DNA of 64,000 nucleotides. Origin: Sisyra terminalis (lineage: Eukaryota > Arthropoda > Insecta > Neuroptera > Sisyridae). The DNA lies in contig OY292275.1 of assembly GCA_958496175.1 (NCBI GenBank), positions 16,244,001 through 16,308,000 of the forward strand. Reading direction: 5' to 3'. Shown piece after piece: positions 35,601 to 45,600 of this stretch. The notes beneath the pieces were generated by a model. It was not told the origin of the DNA and did no database searches. It saw only the letters and a list, made by a program, of their open reading frames with translations. A program made the translations under genes and the position numbers. Numbering within the stretch: position 1 is the stretch's first letter; each line of letters opens with the position of its first letter.

Positions 35601-38600
35601 GAAAGAATTGGCAAACGTATACAGAATTTCGTATATGGAGTAAATCAGGTTCTCTCGACTTCACCAAATTAAAAATTTCTAATTTACCAATGGACACATC
35701 GGTATATAATTTATGTATATGAGGAGACCCAAAAAATAATGTTAATCATTCATATAGATTCTGCCTGTTTTATCTCATAGAAGTATTAAATATACTAAGT
35801 TAATAGATACAAATGTGGAGTATCATAAGATAAATTTTGAAAAATGATGAATTTTCATTTTAAAACATTTTAATTCCCGATGAAGTTAAAATCAGACATC
35901 GAAACGTTCAATTGATTATAATTGATTAACTGAGTAAAATTCAAATATAATATAATAAAATCGTAAAAAGTTTGATTACCTCCCGATAACTTTTCAATTA
36001 AATGCAGGAAAGTCCTTAAAAAATAACAATAATAAAAGATAATGTTGGTTAAGATAATGAAAGTTTAATCCTGGATTATAATTATTAATATATTAATATT
36101 CCGTGTAGGAAAAAAAATATTATACTTCATTTTAAATGTCCAATCTCTCAAGAAACAATTCTTAATTGAAATCACTTATTAAAATGGTTTTAATATATCT
36201 TTAATAATCTCAGGGTCGATCTTAGCAGCGGTTCAGCGTGTTCACCTTACGCGGGCGGCCCAAATAAGGGGCCCGCTGGCAGGGGCTCCTGACCGCTTAT
36301 CAATCAGACAATTTTTTTTCTAAATTTTCCAAATAAAATATATCGAACAAATATCGTGAACTTTAAATATTTCTTTGATTAAATCGACGAAAAAATCAAC
36401 TAAAAAACGAAAAACCGATTGTTGGTATTCAAATAGTATTCAAGGCGCTTCCGTGACGACATGTTTTTTAAAGTAATAAATATTGGCTGTTATGAAATGT
36501 TTCAAAAATTAAATGTAACAATGTGTGTTTAGATAAAATGTTACAAATGTAACGTTTTTGAACCGAAATTCGGACTAATTTCAAACATCTAGCACACTGT
36601 AATATAGTTTTAACTGAGTTAAATATCCTTTAGTCCAAAAAGCATTTATAACTAATTTTTCGGTCAAGTTTTTCGGGAAATTCAATTCCGATTTGTGAAG
36701 AGAGGTACATATACTGAAGCATTTTACCTGGACATTGCGTTTTATTATTTTTCTCGGATAAAGGAATGTAATAAAATATCAGTCGACTCAAATGAACTTT
36801 TTGAAGTAAAAATTGCTTTAGCATCGTTGTGATTTAAAATTTGATGTAACGAAAAAGCGTTAGTGAAGGAGAAATACATAAACCTATAAGATTTAACGTT
36901 CAATTGAATGAGATAGAAAACATTATGCTGTGTTTCCACGGTTTCCACTGATCTGTTTATAATGCATAGCGTACTGTACAGTAAAAAAAACCTCACTAGA
37001 AGCATTTGTTAGCACCATCTACGTAGCTATGAATTTGGAGTGAACTAAGTAAAATGCAACAGCGTCGTAAGAGAGACTTATATATAGAGGTCTCTCTTCT
37101 CTGATATGGAAAACTGAACCAAGCGAAGACAGTAAAATGTAAGCGCTTATTTGTGTAAGCTGGCGCAGATCGGTACTCAATTGCCAGCTGTTATTTATTG
37201 TTACCATAAAAACTGTGCTTACGCAGATGGCACTTCGTACGCCACACTAGATTTTCTTATATCTATTTCACGCAATATGCACGGTCTATCCATATATACA
37301 TATCAATAATTTCGACCAAGTTCATTGAAATGAAATGCCACTTAGAGAGAGATAAGATATTCGAATCAATTTCGAGGTAAAAAAAAAATTAAACATGAGT
37401 CCTCTATACTATACTTCCGTGTTTGGAACTTGGTTTCAATATTATAATAACAAAACCTTACAATTATCCTCATCCTGAATTTTTCATTCTCCTCATTATC
37501 TTAAAGCTCACAATTTTGAAGGTTTCACTTCTATTAAATGTGACCTGCACACATGTTTTTTTTTAAAAGTTCAGAAAAAAAATTTGCATTGAAAATGTAA
37601 ATAAAACAGTATCCCTTTTTCAAAAAGAAATCTTTAAGAATCCTAAGTAAACGTTTATAATGACAAAATTTCGCTAACTGTACAAATGATTTTCTAGAAT
37701 TTTCCGGAAGCAGAATAGTTGCAAATTGCTGTTTGGAAGTCCTTAATGACTTAAAGGCATTTTTGTGCAAAAAATATCAACGTATTTGTACGGTTGAGAT
37801 ATGAATTATATTCCAAATATAATATACAAGCCTTCAATCAACCTCTTTTTTCTATCATTAAAAGATTATTTATGTTTTAAATTTAAATGGGACCAAGACC
37901 AACTTCATAGCCCGTCCAATAAAAAAAGAATTATGAAGAATGAATTACTCTGGAAATTGCCGATTGGTTATATCAGGAAGGTTATACATACAAAAAATAC
38001 ATATACGTGTCGAACTGAGATTGCCTCTATTTGTCGCTTAAAATTAAAAATTCGTCTAAAAATTAAATTAAGTTACGATTTCCTCGAAAAATTCTCTAGA
38101 GGAACGGCACATTTGGTCTTTGCACACAGGCGGCCGACACCTTAGGATAGGCTATACATAATCTATGACTGTACTATTTGTGTTCATTATTGTTTATTTT
38201 TTTTATGTTGTCATTTAAATCCGCTTTTTAAGTGCCGAGGCTTTTAGCTATTCTAAAGTTAATAAAAACCGTAAGTCGATAAGTATTGAAAATTTCTTCA
38301 ATACAAGGATCGAAGCCAACACCTACCGGTTTTCGAGCGGCCACCTTGACCACTCAGCTATTCTATTGTTTAAGTTTTTAAAATTAGGTACCTATGTGTA
38401 TTTTTATGAAAAAAAAAACAACTAAGTATAACATAGAAAATTAATTATACGATTTTAGCTAATTTTAATGCATTTCAAAAATAGAAAAAGAAACTTCAAC
38501 ATAATAACTCAAATTATATAACAAATACGAATGAATAATTATCAATTTAATGGACAAATGACGGACAATTATAAATGAATGTATGATGCTTGTGAAATAT

Positions 38601-38979
38601 GCGATTTATTACTTTAGTATTTTTTTTACTGATACTCATAAAAATTACAAAATAAAACCTTGAGCATCAATAAACTGGAAACATATTAAATTAAAAAATC
38701 GGTAACAATAGTTTCATAAAATAGAAGTCAAATTTTTAATTAAAATATTTTTCAATTTTAACTAAAAATAAACCTTCAATTTACTTCTTAGGTTTTTTTT
38801 TGCAACTGACTACAAATATCATATATTGACTATTCAATATAACGTAAGTAAATGATTTGAAATGCAATTTTTCCAAATCAAAATTTGTTAGCAAAATTGC
38901 AAAGAAAATAGCAAAAGTAAGTTACTTACTCAGGAATCGTTGTTGACTCGGTCATCGTTGCACTCTGACTATTTCCCAT
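26645..38979 (-). CDS. AOX: Aldehyde oxidase, copy A (complete, 15 exons)
   Basis: Exons in transcript order: 38,979-38,930; 34,188-34,145; 31,558-31,380; 31,329-30,801; 30,740-30,517; 30,393-30,291; 30,227-30,097; 30,033-29,452; 29,398-28,516; 28,453-28,260; 28,084-27,797; 27,742-27,612; 27,292-26,946; 26,889-26,776; 26,715-26,645. All phases close, giving 1,289 aa, normal for the family. It belongs to the xanthine oxidase family: cytosolic homodimers oxidising aldehydes and N-heterocycles with O2. Seen: first 2Fe-2S cluster CLEGGCGSC (Cys62/67/70) with Cys92; second cluster CGFC (132/135) and CRC (168/170); FAD segment with VGGNTANG and [11 protein letters not shown]; molybdopterin domain from ~420 with [25 protein letters not shown] and VEGAF, whose Glu (~1166) is the catalytic base. 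The xanthine dehydrogenase NAD-site motif FFTGYR was not found, favouring AOX. The ATG is the first in frame after an upstream stop and has context ACAATGG. Its start, MGNSQSAT, fits N-myristoylation. Confidence 0.93.
32638..34087. mobile_element. Decayed pogo/Tigger-like element, TA-flanked, carrying a SINE
   Basis: The left end reads CAGTGAAGTCTGTATAAC and the right end, reversed, reads CAGTGAATCTTGATTAAG; both are preceded by TA (32,636-32,637; 34,088-34,089). These are typical pogo/Tigger termini. The 1,450-bp interior has no intact frame; GC-richer patches at 32.76-32.93 and 33.22-33.51 kb may be transposase remnants. SINE copy A sits near the right end. The inverted repeat is short and imperfect, so the pairing of these two ends is probable rather than certain. 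Confidence 0.5.
33882..34025 (-). mobile_element. tRNA-derived SINE, copy A
   Basis: On the minus strand the head shows an A-box-like TGACCGAGTGG followed by GGTAGGTGTTAGGTTGGATC (B-box region). The body contains ATATCGAAAATTT and ends in a TAACTACTAAGATCTT-like tail (plus-strand text), shared with the copies at 38.3, 49.5 and 56.4 kb. The head resembles a class II (Ser/Leu) tRNA. Confidence 0.6.
34371..34399. repeat. Short tandem repeat, unit TTCATTTATT
   Basis: Three consecutive near-identical 10-bp units TTCATTTATT, the last one diverging (TTCATTTTAT). Confidence 0.7.
35199..35275. repeat. Degenerate copy of a widespread insect interspersed motif
   Basis: GGGTTTCGTAGTC followed by a CCTTATAATTTC-type block and a run resembling TGTCCCTTTGTT matches the layout of a motif I recall as common in insect genomes (GGGTTCCGTA...CCCTTATAG...TGTCTGTC). 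The boundaries are unknown and the identification rests on memory of that pattern. Confidence 0.3.
36211..36290. mobile_element. GC-rich relic of a hAT-like terminus
   Basis: It begins CAGGGTCGATCTTAGCAGC, a hAT-like start, and continues as a strongly GC-rich block (GCGGGCGGCCCAAATAAG) that stands out from the AT-rich intron. No matching second end or target duplication was found, so it may be truncated. Confidence 0.3.
38236..38358 (-). mobile_element. tRNA-derived SINE, copy B
   Basis: On the minus strand it starts with an A-box TAGCTGAGTGG, then GGTGGCCGC, CCGGTAGGTGTTGG and a B-box-like GCTTCGATCC. The body carries TATTGAAAATTT and TTAATAAAAACCGTAAG (plus-strand text) as in copies A and C. 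It lies in AOX copy A intron 1. Confidence 0.6.
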
Positions 38980-40639
38980 TGTAGAGATAATTAAATCAGC
39001 ACATATGTGAATATCAGATTGATTTTTATTGATAAAATTATCTACTTAATACATTCGTTGTTTTCATTTCTATTTTTACACTTAATAGTATACGGGCACT
39101 TGATTAATTGAGGTTTTACAATTTGCGATCGGAGGAACCACTCGGACAAAGAATCCGCAGTTGACGACACCAGGAGAGAAATTAACTCAAGTTCAGTTTC
39201 ATTCGTGCAAACCGAAGAAGTATAAACTGGTTGTGGACGTTGTTTTTTTTTTAGTAAATACAAATTATAAAGCATTATCATTGCATATGTTCGTTAAATA
39301 AGCATTGTTATAAAACTATATTTAAAATACCGATAACATTTTTCAAACATTTTTTTCATATCTTTACACCGATACGTATTTCAATTAACTATTAGACAAA
39401 TATTGTAGTTGCATTTTTCTTTTTCCATTTAGTAAGTGGTAGGAATAAAAATAAGACTATTTAAATACAAATCGTGAGGAGATACATAAAAAAGTAAGTT
39501 AGTATGAAATTGGTGAAAGTATCAAAAATCAATGTAAAAAAAATTTGTTTGCTGTTAGTCAACCAGTTTAAAGAGGTCGATGAATTTTATTATATTAGTT
39601 TACTAATATAATATGCCTTAAAGATAAAAATATCTCCATCTAGAGGATCCGGTAAACTTCGTACCACCGAAAATAGATTTACAAAAATTTATTCAATGAT
39701 ATCGATGCATATACTTTTGCTTGATTATAACAAATTAAGTGCGTTTTTGAAATATAGATATATTTTATTTTACATATTTAGATTCTTACCTACAATCCCT
39801 GGCCATATTAATAGACGCGTTATAGGTTTTCTATAAAACCTGAAGTAATAGCTATATTAACTTTCCTGTACAAATTTTATTTATTACGCTTATTACCAAC
39901 TAACCTGACCAAAAATCATATTTACTAAAAAATACAATTTTACCATCAAATTAATGAAACATCTTAATTATGACGAGCTGAATTGTTTAGTATTTAATTA
40001 AAAGTCCGTTTACTGATATTTAAGTTCACATTCTGCGCAGTATGCTGTCTACGTAGGACAATACCGTATGCTGTATTTGTGGATGAAGATTCCATAGGTG
40101 AATATTTTTTCGAAGGACTATTTTTCTGTTGTGACCTTATCTTTAGCTACTTTTTTCTTCAGTAATTTCCACATATTTTTAATGCGTTTCAAATCAAAGT
40201 TATTATTCTAAAGTAGGGTAATAGGGATAATAAACAAGGTTTTACTCTTATCCAGAAAATATATTTCTTAAAAATCAATACAACTTTCTATAATGTAAGA
40301 ATTAAACAATATTAAATTTAATTTAGTAAAATATTTACATTTTTTATAAAATCTTAAGTGCGTCTAATAATATCGCCAGGGACTGTATATGAACATTGAA
40401 CACATTAAAACTCATATTCATACAAAAGTTTATAAAATTGCACTTTTTCCTGAGCTTTTAGACACTAACAGATATTTCTAAGTGCATTTTTATTTTTGAC
40501 TGTATTCCTAAAAATTGTATTGTTCGTTTAATTAATTCACTCCTAAGGTCGCTTTTAATTAGGGGACTGGGTGATTACTGGGAATGTTCCTGTATTCTGC
40601 AATACTTTTAAGTAGAGTATCTATTTGTTACTTCTTTTA

Positions 40640-41040
40640 TCATTTGACATTTCGGTTCATGGTTAAGGTGATCCACCTTTCTGTATTGGTACAATGAAGC
40701 TGTTTGAATCTGCTTAAAAGTCCTGATCTTATTCTGTTAATTATTTTTATCTCATCTGGACTATAGTTTGAAGTGAACCAAAGTCTTTTAGCCATCGAAT
40801 AATATCAATATATTATGAGTTGCTTGATGAATCGATCTCCTTTTGGTAGACTTTCCATTTCTTTGTACATATATTGATCTTTTTCCAGGTTTTGAAATGA
40901 CGAATGAAAGTGCCGACCTTCTAGTTCCTATTTACGACTTTGTGAACGGTACCCGTAATAGTTGTGGTAATTTGGTTTTCTTGTAGTTGTTTAATACTGT
41001 TTTTGATTTTATAAAAAGTCTACCTTTCGCTGCTTTTTAC
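40640..41040 (-). mobile_element. Possible decayed non-LTR retrotransposon fragment
   Basis: Read on the minus strand, frames interrupted by stops include YSPDEIKIINRIRSG followed by a segment like LLSRFKQLH. This resembles the C-terminal region of non-LTR retrotransposon polyproteins, where an IxRLRxGHxxL-type motif is common. The match is weak and no zinc-knuckle motif was found after it. Confidence 0.25.
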
Positions 41041-41065
41041 ACTCTTTACGGGTTTCATGATATTT

Positions 41066-41482
41066 GATCCCTCGACAAAATATTTACAGACCAAATATTC
41101 CTAGGATAAAATATCCCTAAAGTAAAAAAAACGTCATTAAATATCTCGACAAGAATATATTTGGCAAGGCTATTATACCTACTTCCAGTGTTACGATTGA
41201 TGAAGTCTTATTCATCTCAACGAAGTAAAACGAAAAGAAACAATACATTTCTTTGATTTCTCGCTTAGTGTATGAGAAATCATTGCTTAAAAATTGAAAT
41301 ATGCAAAAAAAAAAAGAATAGTGAAGAAAGATATTACATTTGGGTGTTTTTTTTTATCAGAAAAAAATAAGGTACAAAAAGTTAATAATTAATAATCGAA
41401 GGATTAATTGACGAGGATATTATGTCCTAGTGATATTTTGTCTGGAAATATTTTCGCGGGGATATTTTGTCGTCGAGGAATT
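41066..41482. mobile_element. Foldback/MITE-type element with AAAATATCC-rich arms
   Basis: The left arm contains CCTCGACAAAATATTTACAG, CCTAGGATAAAATATCC and a second CTCGACAAGAATATAT. The reversed right arm contains CCTCGACGACAAAATATCC, AAAATATTTCCAGAC and CACTAGGACATAATATCC. The arms are therefore inverted and also internally repetitive. It is ~417 bp and noncoding; the ends were not fixed by a target duplication. Confidence 0.5.
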
Positions 41483-42651
41483 AAGACGCCTAATCCCTCT
41501 TTGTACATTTGTTAAATAAAAAAAAAATTTCTAAAATCCTATGACCATTTCGCTCACAACTCTACAAATATCAGTACGAAAATAATTGCGAAGTTTGCTT
41601 TTATTTCATTGACGTATGAGAAAGATTAGATTTTTTAAGTCGCGACCTTGTCAGTAATAATACTCTTACAATAAGATTGATTAATAACACTCACGCAGAA
41701 TATGAAATAAATTATAAATTTAATATGCAAATTTAATAATTAAAAAAATGAAATTTAAACGGCATACGTTTATAACAACAAATTACAGGCAACATGAAAT
41801 ATATAGCAAATCATGGAAATTTATGATTATAAAATATAATGTATAAGTGCGCATAAAGATATCAAAGCTAAACTTAATAAATTTTAAAAATTTATTTTCT
41901 TCATAATTTTTAGATCTTTTAATAGTCATTCTGCTATTCTAGGTGGAGACAAATTCGACAAAATAAAGACCATGAAAGTTCAGTCATTCTTCAGTTATAA
42001 ATGGTATAACTATCACAACTTTGTTTTATGTATATAGGAAAGAAGTCAATTATATTTTCTACTGGATTTAAAATTTTGAAAAAAAAATTCAGTGTAAAAA
42101 CTATTATCTTGAATAGATAAGCTCACTTTTGACAGAATTGATTTATACAGGATAATATTTATGAAAAACCTAAGTTTTTAAATTCCTCTAGGAAATGGAA
42201 GATAATCGTAAGGCGTTTTAGTAGAGCCAAATGCTTTCCTTCTGATTTAAACAAAACCAAAAAAATCTTTCTTCCGACAAAAACGAGTATTTTGAGTCTA
42301 TTTTTCCAAAGGTAGGTACATCAAAAATTGCCTCTTCGGAGCAAAATTCAGAATCCGTTCTTGTTAAGTTTTGTATAGTTCATAAATAATTTATACCTTC
42401 ATCTTATACAATAAAAAAAACTATTTAAGAGATATTTCGTAACGATTACTATTATATATTTTTTTTTTCAGAAACCATAATTGTTACAATTAGATAGATA
42501 GTATTTACTTAGTTAATTTCGCAAGTGAATTATGAATATTATTAAAACATTATTAAAAGCTCATTAAACATAAACTGTAAAATACTTTTATAAAGTTTAG
42601 TAATATTATGCTTGAACAAATGTATGGATGAATTTTACTCAATTCTTTGAG

Positions 42652-45600
42652 TTATTTCAATTTAAATTGTTGATAAGATGATAAAGAATTTGAAATAACG
42701 TTATCCGCAGTAATTGGTCCATCTATAAAAAAATAACATTCAAATTAAGATAGTATATTGTTGGTTTAGAACTAGAGAAATATATTTCCGAAAAAAAAGG
42801 TTTACGGTTTTATGTTTTTTTTTCAATATAGATATAAAAATTTAAAGTTTTACTTTTTTCTAACTCCAAAAAATATACGAGTACACTTTTATAATGAAGT
42901 TAATTCAAAAAAACTTCTTGTTATAAAAATTAATGGGAACAACTAGGCATCATTGATAGCCGTCCCATAACAATAAAATTTTAGATGAAAACTACAATAT
43001 CACACTTTTGGAAATACGTTACTCTAGTTCTGAGTAAGCTTTATGTAAAGCTCTAAACAAAAAACGTGCCATTCCATGGAATGTACATTTCTTTATAGTT
43101 GGAAACGTTCAGAAAAAGGAAAACATAGTCAATTAAAGGAAAAATGGAAATGGTTTGATCATTTCATGGAAAGGCTTATTTCGCATTATTTGTGAAAAAA
43201 TAATTACAAATTGGAAACCAGGGATCTGCTTTAGAATCACTATCCAATCGAGCCGAGGCTAAAGCTTGACGAATCGCCATTGCCACTCCAATGCTCATAC
43301 ATAACGGGGGTTCACCAGTAGCTATTAAAATTTATATTAATTACAAAGGTTTATATTCAATAAACAGTTCAATTTACCTTTTGAACGCAAAACTCCTGAA
43401 GTGTTTGAAGAGTTTTTACGAAACTCTATATTCCATTCAATAGGAATGTCTTTCATTCCAGGAGGTGAATACACCCATGAACGGTCTGTTAAAAGCATAC
43501 CATTCTTGTCATACTCAATTTTTTCATGCAACCAATAACCGAGCCCCATCATAAATGATCCTTCAACTTGACCTATGTCAACTTCAGGACTCATACTTTC
43601 ACCAGTATCCTCCAATAAATCAACTCGTACAATTTGATTTTGACCAGTTAAAATATCAACTTCTACTTCAGCCAATGTTACTCCGTAAATACTATAACCT
43701 TGTACGTTATCTTGCGGCGTAAACCTTTAAAAATTCATAGTTAAAATATTAAATAAAAACATAGTTTCTATGTTTTTGTGGTTCATACTGTGCAGAAGCC
43801 ATGAGATCAATATTCATACGTCGAGCAGCAGCAACTGCTAATGCCCAAGTATTGTTCTGTGGATCGTTACGGAAAGGATTTAGTCTGTCGTTTAAAATTT
43901 CACAAGCTTTCATAGCAGCCTAAAACAAGATAGTTTGAATAAGTTTGTGACATTTTTGAAATAAAAAAATAGTTTTTTACCAAACAACAAGCTTCGCTGC
44001 CTACACTTCCACCAGTAAGAAAACTGTTAGGTGCTGTTAAACCATTACTTGGTTTGACCGATACAAAAGCTAAATCGATTCCCAAGGAATAAGCTACAAC
44101 TTGCGCAACTTTCGTATTTAAGCCTTGTCCCATCTCAATACCACCGTGAGTAATTGCCACTGTTCCATCCCCAGCATATATTGAAATAAGTACATGATAG
44201 TTTCCAAAATAATTGAATTGAAACTCCATTAATGTTGTGGTCAGTCCACGCTTTTTCCAACGATTATTCTAAAAATAAAAAAAATGCCAGCGATTTTATT
44301 TTACACTTACACATATTTTAATTTTTTTTTTGGCTAACAGCCTCAATAGACGAGTATGTGCAGATATTAGTGGTCTACCTTGTTGAAATCCTGCACTTGT
44401 TTTAAACGATCATTGTAATCATTTTTGTTTCTAAAGTATTCCGATAAATCTCGAATTGGATAGTTGGGATCAGTTTTTAAGTTTTGATATTTTACTTGAA
44501 CTGAATCTACATTTAGTTCAATCGCTATATGTTCCATTATGCTCTCAATCATTCCAATAGATTCACAGTTGCCTGCAGAAAAAAGTAAGTATTTATGAAA
44601 TAAACAAAATATAATATCTTTTACCTGGAGCGCGAGTAGAAGTATTGGCTGGCAAATCTGTTGCAACCGAATATCCATTTATTTTCCACGTAGCAGCATC
44701 ATAACAATTGGGTACCAAGTATATCGTATTGATTGCAATAGGATCATTTACTCCAACACCATAATCTTCATAGATATTTAAATCCATGAACTGGATTTTT
44801 CCATCTGCATTTACACCAACTTGATAATCAGCTGAACATGGATAACGTTTTCCAATAGCGTGCATATTATTTTCCATTAACATTCGTAGTAAAACTGGTT
44901 TATTATATTTCTGGGCAGCCAAAGCGCAAGCACAAGCTATCCAAGTAGCTCGTGTTATTTTACTTCCGTAGCCTCCCCCTAAGCGACGCACTTCTATGTT
45001 AATTAAATTCTCCGGTATTTTTGTGCAGTTACTAATTGCATATTGAACCAATTCCATCCACTGGGAGGAAGGAAAAACGTCCATGCCATCTTCAATTGGA
45101 ATACAAACGCAGGATTGAGTCTCCATCGTATAATGATACTGGGCACCCATATCAAATGATCCACTGATAATTTTGTGTATGTCATTTCCTTTAGAGTCAC
45201 GATCTTTGGAGCCTTCTAAAATAATTCGTGGGTTATCTGGTATTTCTAAAGCGTCACGAATTGTATAGACGATTGGTGGGTCGACGTTGGGACCTGGCAG
45301 ATCGTATTCTACCGAAACCAACTTAGCAGCGACTGTTGCATTGTCTTCATTAGTTGCAACTATAAGTCCTAAGGGTTGACCGTTATATAAAACTTCACTA
45401 GAGCAAAATATTTCTTCATTAGTTTGCATGCCAGCCATTGCCGGGGTAAATGTGTTTTCTCCTGGTATATCTTTGGCGCTAAGAAACCCGACAACTCCGG
45501 GAATTTTCTGCAACCATAATTTTGTTAGATAAATTGAAATAATCAAAATATTTAAGATAGTTATTACCAAAGCCTGGTCTGTGTTGATACTTTTTATTTT

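Larger units (their letters stand above)
34189..38929 (-). other. Intron 1 of AOX copy A
   Basis: This 4.7 kb intron runs from the donor GTAAGT at 38,929 to the acceptor TTATTGCAG before exon 2. It contains a tandem repeat at 34,371-34,399, a GGGTTTCGTAGTC repeat motif at 35.2 kb, a GC-rich relic at 36.2 kb and SINE copy B at 38.3 kb. An open frame of 114 codons at 37,801-38,145 has no recognisable domain and I treat it as noise. The rest is AT-rich sequence without recognisable content. Confidence 0.65.
38980..42651. other. Intergenic region between the AOX paralogs
   Basis: This region holds the promoter of AOX copy A (right of 38,979, GC-richer up to about 39,290) and the 3' flank of AOX copy B. 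A palindrome at about 39,592-39,611 (TATATTAGTTTACTAATATA) is probably chance in AT-rich DNA. Transposon relics lie at 40.6-41.5 kb. No gene was recognised. Confidence 0.6.

Noticed and set aside
37801..38145. 114-codon plus-strand open frame in AOX copy A intron 1
   Set aside because: Lys/Ile/Leu-rich, no domain or homology recognised, overlaps AT-rich intron sequence; length is expected by chance in such DNA.
26645..38979. Xanthine dehydrogenase (rosy) instead of aldehyde oxidase
   Set aside because: The NAD-binding FFTGYR-type motif of XDH was not found and the FAD segment reads VGGNTANG, as in aldehyde oxidases; lack of a search tool leaves a small doubt.
43069..43084. Palindrome CATTCCATGGAATG in AOX copy B intron 14
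   Set aside because: A perfect 14-bp palindrome with two TEAD-type half sites, but isolated, intronic and with no known link between AOX and Hippo output; probably chance.
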